From Candidatus Bathyarchaeota archaeon (GTDB taxonomy: Archaea; Thermoproteota; Bathyarchaeia; Bathyarchaeales; UBA233), in contig JANXEP010000068.1 in assembly GCA_025057795.1 (NCBI GenBank), positions 124,001 through 188,000 of the forward strand: 64,000 bases of DNA, read 5' to 3'. The position numbers and the translations under genes are program-made. The stretch's first letter is position 1. Each line of letters begins with the position of its first letter. Under the pieces are notes generated by a model, which did no database searches, was not told where the DNA came from, and worked only from the letters and a program-made list of their open reading frames with translations. Shown piece by piece: positions 34,005 through 43,277 of the stretch.

Positions 34005-36031
34005 CGGAATTGGAGGCTATAGATCCCCAAGAACGCTTCTTAGAACTCTTTAAAACTGAAAAGTATCGCCAAAGAATTTCGCAGTTGGCCATTTCTGGAA
34101 AAACGTCCCTTATAGTTGAGTTTGAGGACATTCTCACCTTTGACCACAGACTTGCCAATGAACTTTTAGAAAAGCCTGAAACCTACCTGAGGCATGCGGA
34201 TAACGCCGCGCAGAATCAGCTGAGCATAGAGGCGCCCGAATATGCGGAGAAGCAGAAAGTAACCGTCAGAATTGTGAGGCTATTAGAGGCAGCCCCCCTG
34301 CGGAAACTCGGTGCGGCTCACATAGGAAAACTGGTGATGGTTGAGGGCATTGTTGTGCGTTCCACGCCTGTCCGCCCCATGGTTATGAAAGCAGCTTTTA
34401 AATGTCGGGGATGCGGGAACATAACCTACGTGGATCAGACAGGTTCTTTTCTGAAGGCGCCTTTCGCGTGTTCAGATCCTTCTTGCAGAAGGAAAGGCTC
34501 CTTCGACTTTGTACAGGAAGAATCGGCTTTCGTGGACTCTCAAGACCTTCGGATTCAGGAAAGGCCTGAAGACCTTCCGCCGGGTCAACTTCCAAGAACG
34601 TTGCATGTTAAACTTGTCGGAAGCGAGATAGTGGATGTAGCTAGGCCCGGAGACCATGTCTCCATCGTTGGGATAGCCCGTGCAGCTGCCCCTTCCCTTC
34701 CGAGGGTGGGAAAGCTTCGCACTTTTGTTCTGCATTTGGATGCGAACTCCATTGAAGTTTTGGGTAAGGAGCCTGAAGCAGCGCTTCCATCCCCTGAAGA
34801 GGAAAAACAAATTCTTGAGCTTGCAAAGGATCCGTGGATACATAGGAAGATAATAAATTCCATTGCGCCCTCAATCTACGGGTATGATCACATAAAAGAG
34901 GCTATAATGTATCTCCTCTTTGGCGGAGTTCAAAAAACCCTCCCGGATATAACAATAAGGGGGGAGTTGAACGTTCTTTTGATAGGTGATCCTGGAACCG
35001 CAAAATCTCAGCTTCTGCAATATGTGGCAAGAATAGCCCCGAGGGGATTGTACACTTCTGGAAGGGGAACAACAGCGGCTGGTTTAACCGCGGCGGTTAT
35101 CCGCGAAAAAGGCGGCGGAATGAGCCTTGAAGCTGGGGCTCTGGTGCTCGCAGACAAGGGAATCGCTTGCATCGACGAAATTGATAAGATGCGCCCTGAA
35201 GACCGAGTTGCAATTCACGAAGCCATGGAGCAGCACACAGTTTCCGTGGCTAAAGGCGGCATTGTGGCGACACTTAACGCGAGGACAGCTATCCTTGCGG
35301 CTGCAAACCCGTCCCTTGGAAGATACGAGCCCCACCGCACTGTGGCTGAAAACATTTCGCTGCCAGTAACCATCCTTTCAAGGTTTGATTTAATATTTGT
35401 TTTAAGGGATGTCCCGAACAAAGAGCTAGACAGCAAAATGTCGGAGCACATTCTTGAAATACACAGGAAAGGAATAAGTCCCGAAGAGCCCCCAATACCC
35501 GTCGAACTTCTACGCAAATATGTAAGCTATGCTAAGGGAATAGAGCCTGTCTTAACCAACGATGCGCTGCGCCGCATAAAGGATTTCTATTTGACTATGC
35601 GCTCGGTCAGCGAAACAGAGGGCTCCCCAATAGCCATAACAGCCCGTCAACTTGAATCCCTCATACGTATAGCTGAAGCCAGAGCGCGTGCATGCCTAAG
35701 AAAGGAGGTACTGGCAGAAGACGCGGAAGCCGCTATAAACATAATGAAGAGGTCTCTAGAGGAGGTTGGGATAGACCTTTCCTCTTACAAGTTCGACATT
35801 GACATAATAATGACTGGGAAATCTAAGAGCCTACGTGATAAACTTCACGCAGTGCTCTCGCTGTTAACTGAAATGGAGAAAGAAACGGGATATGTTGAAA
35901 AAGCGGCGCTTTTGAACAGGTTAGAAATGGAATACAAGATTCCAAGGAATGAAGCGGAACGACTGATCAGCCAGCTTCAACGTGAAGGAACCGTTTATGA
36001 GCCTAGGGACGGCTACATAAAAAAGACTTAA
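34001..36031 (+). CDS. mcm: MCM replicative DNA helicase
   Basis: A 676-residue hexameric 3'-5' helicase. The N-terminal domain holds a zinc site (CRGC at 135-138 and CSDPSC at 157-162). The AAA+ core has Walker A GDPGTAKSQ at 329-337, Walker B with IACIDEIDKM, sensor 1 LAAANPSLGRY and the arginine finger SRFDLIFVL. A C-terminal winged helix ends the protein (NEAERLISQLQREG). Four-base overlap with gins23 indicates coupled expression. Confidence 0.95.
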   Translation: MTELEAIDPQERFLELFKTEKYRQRISQLAISGKTSLIVEFEDILTFDHRLANELLEKPETYLRHADNAAQNQLSIEAPEYAEKQKVTVRIVRLLEAAPLRKLGAAHIGKLVMVEGIVVRSTPVRPMVMKAAFKCRGCGNITYVDQTGSFLKAPFACSDPSCRRKGSFDFVQEESAFVDSQDLRIQERPEDLPPGQLPRTLHVKLVGSEIVDVARPGDHVSIVGIARAAAPSLPRVGKLRTFVLHLDANSIEVLGKEPEAALPSPEEEKQILELAKDPWIHRKIINSIAPSIYGYDHIKEAIMYLLFGGVQKTLPDITIRGELNVLLIGDPGTAKSQLLQYVARIAPRGLYTSGRGTTAAGLTAAVIREKGGGMSLEAGALVLADKGIACIDEIDKMRPEDRVAIHEAMEQHTVSVAKGGIVATLNARTAILAAANPSLGRYEPHRTVAENISLPVTILSRFDLIFVLRDVPNKELDSKMSEHILEIHRKGISPEEPPIPVELLRKYVSYAKGIEPVLTNDALRRIKDFYLTMRSVSETEGSPIAITARQLESLIRIAEARARACLRKEVLAEDAEAAINIMKRSLEEVGIDLSSYKFDIDIIMTGKSKSLRDKLHAVLSLLTEMEKETGYVEKAALLNRLEMEYKIPRNEAERLISQLQREGTVYEPRDGYIKKT

Positions 36032-36052
36032 AAAACTCGCGAAAAGCATTCG

Positions 36053-36634
36053 TCAGCCAGACGCTTCAACGTTAACTTCCACATAATACTGGGCATTAAC
36101 GGTGAACACAGTTATACCTATAGTCCTGCCAACATCGTTGGAGGATATGCTGTCAGGATTGTGAATGTACACAACTAAGGTCCAACCTGATTTCAAGGTT
36201 AAGTCATTGTTGGCTTGTGTAAAATTCTCTGAAGGGCCAAGATATCTGAATGTTTCCCTCCACATATCATCCGTCATGCTGGTAACAGGAACCGCTGTGG
36301 CGTTTAGGTCAGCTTGAACCGTGACGCTTGACGTTTTCCAGTAGTAAACATTTGACCATGAGCATTCTTGGCCTCTGACCGCAATCTTATCAATAACAAC
36401 ATCTCTCCCACCAGTGTTCAAAATAACCAGTCCTGCGGCGGACCAGCGACCAGTAGAGTTATACCATATGTGCTGCTTGTTGATGAGTAAGGATTCTTCT
36501 TGAACCCTAGTTGAGGTAACGTTTATGGCGTAAAATGTGACAACAGTCGCAAGGAGCACTGAAACTACAAGAATTATAAGGGTGGAAACTACGACACTTA
36601 AACCTCTTCTGCCTTTAAAGAGAGGCAGCTGCAT
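36053..36634 (-). CDS. Type IV pilin / archaellin-like protein
   Basis: A 193-residue protein with a class III signal peptide: the basic lead KGRRG is followed by LSVVVSTLIILVVSVLLATVV, so a prepilin peptidase would cleave after RRG. The body is beta-rich, with NxS/T sites (YNSTG, ENFTQ), as in surface pilins. No other pilus or archaellum gene is in the window, so it may be a stand-alone surface subunit. A minus-strand TATA-like box at about 36678-36690 sits 45 bases upstream. Confidence 0.72.
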   Translation of the reverse strand: MQLPLFKGRRGLSVVVSTLIILVVSVLLATVVTFYAINVTSTRVQEESLLINKQHIWYNSTGRWSAAGLVILNTGGRDVVIDKIAVRGQECSWSNVYYWKTSSVTVQADLNATAVPVTSMTDDMWRETFRYLGPSENFTQANNDLTLKSGWTLVVYIHNPDSISSNDVGRTIGITVFTVNAQYYVEVNVEASG

Positions 36635-36825
36635 AGACTTGTCCCCAACACGAGTTTATCCGTCACTTAAATGATGAAAAATATTTAATATCATTTGTAC
36701 GTCACAAGAGATAAGCAATCTAAAAATTTTTATTCTAACCGTTTATCCGAATTAAGAATTTTTTTAGAATATTACAGAACTAAATTTTCTGGCAACTTGC
36801 ATTTTGCCAAGGATTATGTTGGGAC
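36635..36825. other. A/T-rich intergenic region, 191 bp
   Basis: This gap holds long A/T runs and the pilin promoter but no open frame or RNA-like structure. The right half (36700-36800) lies after the PAC2 gene, which ends here on the minus strand. T-rich stretches in that orientation could serve as an archaeal terminator. Confidence 0.4.
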
Positions 36826-37596
36826 TTAAGAAATATAGGTGATTTTCTTTTCCTCGCTTTTACGCATTTCCACAGCTTGCATGGCTCTTTTCTCCTCAAT
36901 TTTCTGTAAACGGGCAACCATGCTTTCCGCCTTGGCGATTTCTTCATCTAAACCTGAAAGGTCAACGTTGATTTTCAAAAATTTGATGAGAACCTCTAAA
37001 ACGCTTTTAGCTGCCTTTGGATCCGGCAGGTATCCCCGTGTTTCGCCTAAAAGGCAAAGGGCGTCGATTCTCCGGAAAGACGCCAAACCTAAAATCAGTC
37101 CGGCGGTGCCGACTATGGGGCTTCCCATGGGACTTATTATGGCATTGACTTTTAAGGCTTGTTCTAAGAGATTTCGGTTGTTGGCGGCGGCTACAACCTT
37201 AGGCTTGTCTTTCGTTTCCATTCTATAGCCGCCCAATGTTATGATTAGCTTTACGCCGTGCCGTTCAGCCAAATCCAATATGCTGTTGGAAATTTCATAT
37301 TGTCCCTCAATGGTCTGTGCTTGGCTGTCACCAGTGAAAAGGATCAAGTCGCTTTGGCCCTTATCGTTTCTCCAATAATAGAAGGCGCCGCGTAGAAGCC
37401 TAACGCTTCCTTTACGATTTACAAGTACAAAGTACGGGAAGTGGGGTGAATAAAGGTGTGCAAACTTTTGAGCTTTTAACTGTTTAATCAGGTATCGAGT
37501 GGCAATCTTGCCAACAAGTCCAAGGCCGGGCAGCCCTTCAATCATAACGGGGTTATTTAACTCAACCCTCACGAGTTCTTTAATGAAGGTTTTCAA
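36826..37596 (-). CDS. PAC2-family protein (proteasome-assembly-chaperone fold)
   Basis: A 256-residue member of the archaeal PAC2 family. Signatures are PVMIEGLPGLGLVGKIATRYL, LILFTGDSQAQTIEGQYEI, IITLGGYRME and GTAGLILGLASF. The C-terminus is a charged coiled coil (AKAESMVARLQKIEEKRAM). Relatives help assemble the proteasome in eukaryotes; the archaeal role is unknown. Last gene of the long translation/replication run, two bases after nop10. Confidence 0.85.
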   Translation of the reverse strand: MKTFIKELVRVELNNPVMIEGLPGLGLVGKIATRYLIKQLKAQKFAHLYSPHFPYFVLVNRKGSVRLLRGAFYYWRNDKGQSDLILFTGDSQAQTIEGQYEISNSILDLAERHGVKLIITLGGYRMETKDKPKVVAAANNRNLLEQALKVNAIISPMGSPIVGTAGLILGLASFRRIDALCLLGETRGYLPDPKAAKSVLEVLIKFLKINVDLSGLDEEIAKAESMVARLQKIEEKRAMQAVEMRKSEEKKITYIS

Positions 37597-37598
37597 TT

Positions 37599-37763
37599 CT
37601 ATTTACCTCTTTTTAAGGCCATCCTATACTTTAAGTATTTATCATCTGGGGAAAATTTTGGCGGGTGGGGCACGCGAACCGTCTCCCCACAATAGGGACA
37701 TTTATCCTTCTTTAACGTGTAATTTCCACACTTTATGCAGACTCTTAAAAGCCAAACCGTTAT
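37599..37763 (-). CDS. nop10: H/ACA ribonucleoprotein subunit Nop10, apparent ATA start
   Basis: A 54-residue subunit of the H/ACA pseudouridylation complex. The zinc-ribbon and tail motifs match Nop10: RVCIKCGNYTLKKDKCPYCG, then VRVPHPPKFSPDDKYLKYR. There is no ATG, GTG or TTG in the correct frame between the preceding stop and the first cysteine pair. A strong Shine-Dalgarno sequence (GGAGGG, minus strand 37768-37773) sits four bases before ATA at 37763, which puts the N-terminus at the expected place. ATA is therefore the likely start. It overlaps the aIF2-alpha stop by four bases. Confidence 0.85.
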   Translation of the reverse strand: MTVWLLRVCIKCGNYTLKKDKCPYCGETVRVPHPPKFSPDDKYLKYRMALKRGK

Positions 37764-38548
37764 TTTTCCCTCCTGAAAACTCCCTGACCGCCGGCTTTAA
37801 CAACGTTTGAAATGACTGTTTCAGCAATTCTTTGCAGAAGCGCCTCTGCACGTTTATAGTTTTCGTCTAAAACCTCGATGCAGTATTTTGGAGCCGCAAC
37901 AACGTAGAACCTAACCTTCGACCCTTTCATTTTCTCAGATTTCTTGGCGTTTAGAAAGGCTTCCTTTATAACTCTCACTCCATCCGGCTTTAGGCAACGA
38001 AGTTCCACTATGCCCGTAACTTTAACCATGGGTGGGCGTATTCTCTCCTTTGCAACTTCAGCGAAAACATTTGCCAGTTCTTCTGGTACACCAATTTTTG
38101 TTAAAACTTCCACACCTTCCTTCGCAACTTTTTCAAAGCCCTCGTACAACCCATATTCTTTCTCGACGAGCGCTCCGGCCTTTTCGTAAACTTCTTCCAG
38201 CGGCAAGCCGGCTTTTTCCGCCACGATGTGCAGTAGCGCTTCGCCCTTTCTCTCCCTTTTCCATGAAAGCATCTTCTCTATTTTCTCCCTCTGTGTAACC
38301 CTTCTCAGGGATAGGTCTATATGCCCCTTTTCAGGGTCAACGCGTAAAACTTTTAAAACAACTTTTTGGCCTTCCCGAACAAAATCCCGAATATTTCTAA
38401 TCCATGAAGATGCCACTTCAGAAACATGCAGGAGGCCCCTTTTGTCATATTCGTCTAGTTTCACGTAAGCGCCGTAATCGGCAACAGTTTCCACTGTACA
38501 TATGACCAAATCGCCGACTTCAGGCCACTCGGGTTTTTTGAAAGCCAT
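37760..38548 (-). CDS. eif2a: Translation initiation factor aIF2 alpha subunit
   Basis: A 262-residue subunit of the initiator-tRNA-carrying factor aIF2. The N-terminal S1 domain is clear: PEVGDLVICTVETVADYGAYVKLDE, then RGLLHVSEVASSWIRNIRDF and GQKVVLKVLRVDPEKGHIDLS. The helical middle and C-terminal alpha-beta domain (GIVELRCLKPDGVRVIKEAF) follow. Sits between S27e and nop10 in the standard archaeal order. Confidence 0.95.
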   Translation of the reverse strand: MAFKKPEWPEVGDLVICTVETVADYGAYVKLDEYDKRGLLHVSEVASSWIRNIRDFVREGQKVVLKVLRVDPEKGHIDLSLRRVTQREKIEKMLSWKRERKGEALLHIVAEKAGLPLEEVYEKAGALVEKEYGLYEGFEKVAKEGVEVLTKIGVPEELANVFAEVAKERIRPPMVKVTGIVELRCLKPDGVRVIKEAFLNAKKSEKMKGSKVRFYVVAAPKYCIEVLDENYKRAEALLQRIAETVISNVVKAGGQGVFRREK

Positions 38549-38559
38549 ATCTTTTCACT

Positions 38560-38757
38560 TCACTCAAAGGTTGCAACCACTTCGCCCTTTATCACCGCCT
38601 TTCCGCCGGAGGGTTCGGCCAGTTCAGCTCCGCAAACGTTACAGTTAACCCTGTTCACGGCGTGGCTGAAAACCATCTGCTCGTTGCCGCATTTTAAACA
38701 TTTAATTCTTAGGAAGTTGCTTCTCGGTCTTGGAATAAGCCTCTCCCATTCAGACAT
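38560..38757 (-). CDS. rps27e: Ribosomal protein S27e
   Basis: A 65-residue zinc-ribbon protein of the small ribosomal subunit. The four cysteines are at [10 protein letters not shown] and [18 protein letters not shown], the canonical S27e pattern. Tight neighbour of L44e (19 bases downstream of it) and aIF2-alpha (11 bases). Confidence 0.96.
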   Translation of the reverse strand: MSEWERLIPRPRSNFLRIKCLKCGNEQMVFSHAVNRVNCNVCGAELAEPSGGKAVIKGEVVATFE

Positions 38758-38776
38758 AAATGCACCCCTATCCCTT

Positions 38777-39052
38777 CTAAGCGATGACGAGTTTCCTTAG
38801 CCTAATACCCTCCTTATGTCTCGTATAACCGCAAACCTTGCATTTTAGCTTTAAAGTCTGCTTTTTTGTGGTTTTGGCAAACTTCCGCTGAAGGGGATAT
38901 TTCTGTCCTCCGTAGCCCTTCTTTTCCCGTTCATGGTGTCTTTCTCCTTTAGCCAAGGCCCTCCGCTTCCCAGCCTTGTATAGGGAAACTGTATGGATTT
39001 GATGGGTTTTGCAACGGGGGCAGTAGGTTCTGATTTCCTTAGGCACATTCAC
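38777..39052 (-). CDS. rpl44e: Ribosomal protein L44e
   Basis: A large-subunit zinc protein of about 91 residues. The family pattern is [21 protein letters not shown], the basic middle [12 protein letters not shown] and [19 protein letters not shown], and the second cysteine pair [15 protein letters not shown] 39052 is the likely start: it gives the normal N-terminus, and a minus-strand TATA-like box at about 39099-39107 (AAGTATAAG) excludes the longer frame to 39097. Confidence 0.95.
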   Translation of the reverse strand: MNVPKEIRTYCPRCKTHQIHTVSLYKAGKRRALAKGERHHEREKKGYGGQKYPLQRKFAKTTKKQTLKLKCKVCGYTRHKEGIRLRKLVIA

Positions 39053-39193
39053 TTTGAACCACTCTCTTAGCTTTCCATTAAGAAAGCGAACGCACACTTA
39101 TACTTTTTCTAATAGCAGAATTCACATTTTGGGCTTAAAAGGCTTTAAAAGTTGTTAAACTGTTGACCGAAAAGGTTTAAAGCGTTTAAATCG

Positions 39194-39733
39194 CTAGCTG
39201 ATTTCAACTTTTTCAGCTAAACCTTGTTTTATAAGAATTTTGGCGTTTTCAACGGGTATTGAGGCGACATCTTGGGGCTTGTAGGGACCGTAGATTTTCA
39301 TGTCTAAGCCGACTATTTCCGGAATTTCTCCCAGAAAGCGTAAAACAACCATTTTGTGGCTAACCTTCGAGTTTGCAGCGGGCTCTTTGAATGTCGATTT
39401 AACAAAGCTTTGATAGGATTCCGTTAAGGATAACAGCTTCAAGAAGTCTTCTTCCTTAACCTCTGTTAGAGATGCTAAAAGTTTTATGTCATCGGCAGCT
39501 TTCGCAACAAGTTTTCTGTAACGTATTCTCGCCAAGTCGCTGAGCATGCGCTTAACATTTTGCTCTTCAATTTTTAGGAGATGGGCTTTCGCTGTCTTCT
39601 TGTCAAGCATCCTGTGCTCTTCTGCAAGTTTTTTAAGGTATTCCGCAATCCTTGAAACAAAATCTCTGGGAAGTTCATCAAGTTCTCTGCTCGCTACTTC
39701 CTTTTTCCAGACGTTATAGAGTTCTTCATACAT
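39194..39733 (-). CDS. gins15: GINS complex subunit Gins15 (Gins51)
   Basis: Sld5/Psf1-like GINS subunit. The protein opens YEELYNVWKKEVASRELDELP, then FVSRIAEYLKKLAEEHRMLD and EEQNVKRMLSDLARIRYRKL, the typical helical A-domain. A short B-domain follows at the C-terminus, with SIPVENAKILIKQGLAEKVE. Stop/start overlap (TAATG) with priS by one base shows tight coupling. With gins23 at 33435 the window encodes the whole archaeal GINS tetramer. Confidence 0.87.
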   Translation of the reverse strand: MYEELYNVWKKEVASRELDELPRDFVSRIAEYLKKLAEEHRMLDKKTAKAHLLKIEEQNVKRMLSDLARIRYRKLVAKAADDIKLLASLTEVKEEDFLKLLSLTESYQSFVKSTFKEPAANSKVSHKMVVLRFLGEIPEIVGLDMKIYGPYKPQDVASIPVENAKILIKQGLAEKVEIS

Positions 39734-40959
39734 TATTCCAGAACCTCTGCTTTATTTTTGCAGATAAGCAGCACAGCCGCGGATATTGGGAGTTCAACTT
39801 TTTGATTTTTGAATGGGCCAAAGGTTTCGCCGTTTAGCCTAAACCTTGGGGCGTCAGACACTTGTAAAATTACTGTGCCTTTCTTAAAAGCTGTAGCTTT
39901 TGTGAAAGGATCAAAGTCTTCGATCTCCTTTGTTGAAAGCCATGTCTTCTTGAAACCTGTTTTACCATGCAATGTTTCAGGCAGTCTAATCAAACGATGA
40001 ATATCTGTTGTAACTACAGAATCGATTTTCGCGGACTTCATTTGCACCGCGTATTCAGCTATTTTCCTAAACGTCTCCAGGCCGACGCCGGCGACGCCTC
40101 CCCACGCCCCAGAATCTATCCAATTTTTTAAAAGCCTGTCCTTGTTCTGCGCCAATTTTCTGGCAATATTCTGCTTAAGCCCGATTTTTCTAAAATCCTC
40201 CTCGTCTGCCTTGAGGATTAAGTTTTTTAGCTCCGTGTTTAGGCGTCTGCTCCATCCATAAGTGTTTCGTTCGAAAATTATCCGTGTTTCCATTCTTCCT
40301 TTGCTTTTATGACGGGGCATAACCTCAAAACCTAAGCACGTCACATAATCAACTATCTCCTTCCGCGCATTAGCATCAAGACCTTTCACAGTTTCGCTCT
40401 CAATCTGAACGTGGTAACCCCGATGCCCCGAAAAAAATACCTGAACCTCTTTATCAGAGAAACCAAAATCGCTCATAAGCATGTCTAAAAGCTTTATGAT
40501 TTCCATTTTTGCGGCATTCAGACAGATTTCGCAAGGCCATGTGACTACACTGAACTTTTCACCGTTGCAGATGGGACATTTTTCAGGGGTTAACCCTTTT
40601 CCAGAAAAGTTGCAGTCGCCGCAGGTCCACTCGTCGTGAATTTTATTGCAGCTTGTGGGTATGTGGTCTGCATCTATGTCAAATATTAAGTCCGCGCCTA
40701 GCCATCCTTTCTTATCCATTTCAGCCTCAGGGTTTTCGTAGTAAGCGCAAGAATAATAAGCGTCCATAGGGGTGGAACTCTCCAAAAACCTTTTCAAATC
40801 GTCAATTCGGCTGAAACTTTTGTGACGGAGCATAAAACCTTCAAAAGAAAGGAAACCGAACTCGCGTCTTTCTATTTCAGGAAAAACTTTGGGGTCGTAA
40901 CCATGCTTATAATAATCTTTAAACAAGTTTTGGACAAAGATTTGAGATTTTAGGTTCAT
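39733..40959 (-). CDS. priS: DNA primase catalytic subunit PriS
   Basis: Archaeal/eukaryotic primase small subunit, 408 residues. Family features include YYSCAYYENPEAEMDKKGW, the catalytic aspartates of LIFDIDADHIPTSC, a zinc site (CGDCNF and CPICNG) and the RNA-binding YHVQIES-type HRGYHVQIE block with FFSGHRGYH. It forms an operon with priL upstream and gins15 downstream. Confidence 0.94.
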   Translation of the reverse strand: MNLKSQIFVQNLFKDYYKHGYDPKVFPEIERREFGFLSFEGFMLRHKSFSRIDDLKRFLESSTPMDAYYSCAYYENPEAEMDKKGWLGADLIFDIDADHIPTSCNKIHDEWTCGDCNFSGKGLTPEKCPICNGEKFSVVTWPCEICLNAAKMEIIKLLDMLMSDFGFSDKEVQVFFSGHRGYHVQIESETVKGLDANARKEIVDYVTCLGFEVMPRHKSKGRMETRIIFERNTYGWSRRLNTELKNLILKADEEDFRKIGLKQNIARKLAQNKDRLLKNWIDSGAWGGVAGVGLETFRKIAEYAVQMKSAKIDSVVTTDIHRLIRLPETLHGKTGFKKTWLSTKEIEDFDPFTKATAFKKGTVILQVSDAPRFRLNGETFGPFKNQKVELPISAAVLLICKNKAEVLE

Positions 40960-41019
40960 CGTCCACCCGTCACCATGCTGGTTGAAGCCCTTAGGCTTTT
41001 AGCGGGCTTTTGCCTTAGC

Positions 41020-42078
41020 CTAGGCATGGGCAGTTGATGTTTTAATTTTTAGGCTGCGTTTGTAAAATTTTAGCGGATGGTTTATTGTTTTGCATAATTC
41101 GTTCTGGTTAAGGCAGACCCCGTGAGTTTTTAATGTTTCGCATCTCGGCGGATTGTAGCGTGTCCTCGACCCCCTTTCACCAGCTATATGCTCCACTTGG
41201 TAACGGGTTAAGCGCTCTTTAAAGTCTGATGTTCCCTTGAAAAGTTCAATTATGTTTTCCATTGGCATGCCTATGTTTATTAGGAAGGAGGTTAGGGTGA
41301 ATCTCCCAATGTGGGATAAATGATGCCCTTTATACGCAGCTTCATATAGGGCTTTTATGCATGGCGGGAAAGCTTCCATCTTTATCGTCTTCGGGATTCC
41401 CTCTATTTCGGCTTTGCCCATTCTTTCAAGGGTTAAACTCCTCAGTTTTTCAGCCTTTTCCGTTATTTTTTGCGGCAGTTTAAGGGGTTCGTCTATCTCT
41501 AGGCGTTTCTCTATGTATCTTCTAACCTCTTCGCTTAGCAGCCTAACGGTCTCATTTTTTGTTAAGTAGACGTTTCCGCTTGCCAACGGCTTGTTCACCA
41601 GCTTCCATCTTCTTTCCCTAAGGTTCGCGGTATTTTTAAGGTAGTCTGTGAAGTGCAGTTTAAAAATGTACGGCGCATTTACTTCTTCCATGTCTACTGG
41701 GGCAATTTTCCAGTTGAAGTTTTTTGCAACAGCCAAGATTTTTTCTATAGGTTCAAGTTTTAAGTCGTTATATGCCTGTTTTGCCTCCGCCAGCGCATAT
41801 CGCTTCTTTATGAACGGGTTCTCGGTGGCCGCTGCAAGGATTATCGCCGTTGGGAAGGATAAGATTTCTATCTCTTCATTCCCAAGTTTTCGGGTTACCG
41901 TTACTTTTAGAATTGCTTCATTTACCCTTTCTTCGGCGCGGTTCAAAATTTCGGTGTATTCCGCCTTTGCCAGGTCTTCAATCTTTAAGTCCAGAGTTTT
42001 TACGTATTCTGCTGCCTCTTTTAGGAAGGGGTACTTCGCCAAATCATTTTTTGTGAATTTTATTGTTGTGCGCTGCAT
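41020..42078 (-). CDS. priL: DNA primase large subunit PriL
   Basis: Regulatory primase subunit that carries a 4Fe-4S cluster. The C-terminal domain contains PPCIKALYEAAYKG, HLSHIGRFTLTSFLINIGM, then YNPPRCETLKTHGVC and LNQNELC: the four cluster cysteines (CI, RC, VC, LC). The N-terminus is helical and divergent, as usual. Eight bases after pcna, 60 bases before priS. Confidence 0.93.
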   Translation of the reverse strand: MQRTTIKFTKNDLAKYPFLKEAAEYVKTLDLKIEDLAKAEYTEILNRAEERVNEAILKVTVTRKLGNEEIEILSFPTAIILAAATENPFIKKRYALAEAKQAYNDLKLEPIEKILAVAKNFNWKIAPVDMEEVNAPYIFKLHFTDYLKNTANLRERRWKLVNKPLASGNVYLTKNETVRLLSEEVRRYIEKRLEIDEPLKLPQKITEKAEKLRSLTLERMGKAEIEGIPKTIKMEAFPPCIKALYEAAYKGHHLSHIGRFTLTSFLINIGMPMENIIELFKGTSDFKERLTRYQVEHIAGERGSRTRYNPPRCETLKTHGVCLNQNELCKTINHPLKFYKRSLKIKTSTAHA

Positions 42079-42085
42079 TTTTCCA

Positions 42086-42841
42086 CTATGCGGTTTCTAT
42101 TCTAGGTGCAAGATAGAAAGCCAGTTTTCCCTCCCTTGCCTGTTGAAAGTCCAGTTTTATGGGCATGTCTGTTGAAAATTCCAATGTTGCTATATCTGAT
42201 GTTGCGGATGCAGCCTTAATAATTTCTGAGAGATAGCTTAGGCTGAAAGTGGCCCTTGAAGGTTCTTTCACCTCCAAGTCCAGCAGGGCATCGCTTCCCT
42301 TCCTCATTTCTATGGTTGCCCCCATGAGGTCGCCTGCTGCTTGGAAGACCAGTTTTTCCAAGTCCGCTTCTATCCGTACATGGTCGCTTACGAGTTCAGC
42401 GTCCTCTATGGCTTGGCGCAGTCCATTCGTTGTAGCCTTAGCCCTAACGTTAAAGGGTATTTTTGGCGTGGGCACATCCTCTTCTGAAGCTTCAAGGGTT
42501 GGCATTGTAAAGTTTCGCACGTATTTTCCCGTAATCTTCAATTGTAAGCGTCCCGTTTTCTCGTCTAGGGCTAGCTCCACAACCTCGTCCTTGCCCACTC
42601 TCTTTAAAAGTTTAAGGAATTCTCCTATGTTTATGCACATTTTCGTTGGCTCTGTGCAGACGTATTCGTCAAAAACAGTTTTAGGCCATTCGAAATCCAC
42701 CATGGCGACGCGCGACGGATCCATTGCCCGAAGTTTTATGTTTTCTGGCGTGATTTGGAACGTGGCTTCATCAACGAGGATGGATATAGCTGTCGCCATG
42801 TCCCTTAAAAGTTTTGCATCTGCAACTTTAAGCTTAAACAT
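42086..42841 (-). CDS. pcn: Sliding clamp PCNA
   Basis: A 251-residue clamp. FKLKVADAKLLRDMATAISILVDEA and VAMVDFEWPKTVFDEY are the family N-terminal signature, and the C-terminus has PIKLDFQQAREGKLAFYLAPR. Only one PCNA is seen, so a homotrimer is likely. ATG 42841 is set by GGAGGGAGAAGC right before it; the open frame to 43045 would read back into tfs and is not used. Confidence 0.95.
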   Translation of the reverse strand: MFKLKVADAKLLRDMATAISILVDEATFQITPENIKLRAMDPSRVAMVDFEWPKTVFDEYVCTEPTKMCINIGEFLKLLKRVGKDEVVELALDEKTGRLQLKITGKYVRNFTMPTLEASEEDVPTPKIPFNVRAKATTNGLRQAIEDAELVSDHVRIEADLEKLVFQAAGDLMGATIEMRKGSDALLDLEVKEPSRATFSLSYLSEIIKAASATSDIATLEFSTDMPIKLDFQQAREGKLAFYLAPRIETA

Positions 42842-42917
42842 GCTTCTCCCTCCTAATGGGTATGCTTTTGCTGTTATAAAACTTTCACATTCAAAATGAC
42901 TTGAAATTATGCGTCTT

Positions 42918-43277
42918 TTAGCTGTATTCTCTAAACGTGTATCCGCATTTTGTGCATCGCAGAAACTGGGTTGAAGATTCGTCGGCGCCTCTTGTCTGAA
43001 CCTGCCAAACATAGGCAGTGTTGTTTCCACATTTTGGGCATTCAACCCGAACTGTGGGAAGCGTCCGCAGTTTCTGTTCCTCTTTGCCTATGACCGCCAC
43101 GAGTTGTTGGGGATTGTGCCGTATGACTTTTGCAACTTTGGGTGCTGCCTCACCTTCTACAATTTCCTTTTTATAGCCGCATTTCGGACAAGTTAGGGTT
43201 AAAGACTCTTTTTCCTTTTTATCCGACTTTCCCTTCTTGGGCACAAGACGAGTGCCACATTTTGGACAAAATTCCAT
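42918..43277 (-). CDS. tfs: Transcription factor S (TFS)
   Basis: Archaeal transcript-cleavage factor, 119 residues. Two zinc ribbons: MEFCPKCGTRLVPKKGK with TCPKCGYKKE at the N-terminus, and VECPKCGNNTAYVWQVQTRGADE with FLRCTKCGYTFREY at the C-terminus. The catalytic Asp-Glu of RGADESST is intact, so cleavage activity is expected. The linker is slightly longer than usual. ATG 43277 replaces the longer open frame to 43370. Confidence 0.95.
   Translation of the reverse strand: MEFCPKCGTRLVPKKGKSDKKEKESLTLTCPKCGYKKEIVEGEAAPKVAKVIRHNPQQLVAVIGKEEQKLRTLPTVRVECPKCGNNTAYVWQVQTRGADESSTQFLRCTKCGYTFREYS

Noticed and set aside
41648..42175. 175-codon plus-strand frame over priL
   Set aside because: Antisense to PriL and Ser/Phe-rich, a shadow of the real reading frame.
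42249..42899. 216-codon plus-strand frame over pcna
   Set aside because: It lies antisense to PCNA, is Ser-rich and matches nothing; the minus strand carries the real gene.
42842..43045. N-terminal extension of PCNA
   Set aside because: It overlaps tfs and precedes the strong ribosome-binding site of the real ATG at 42841.
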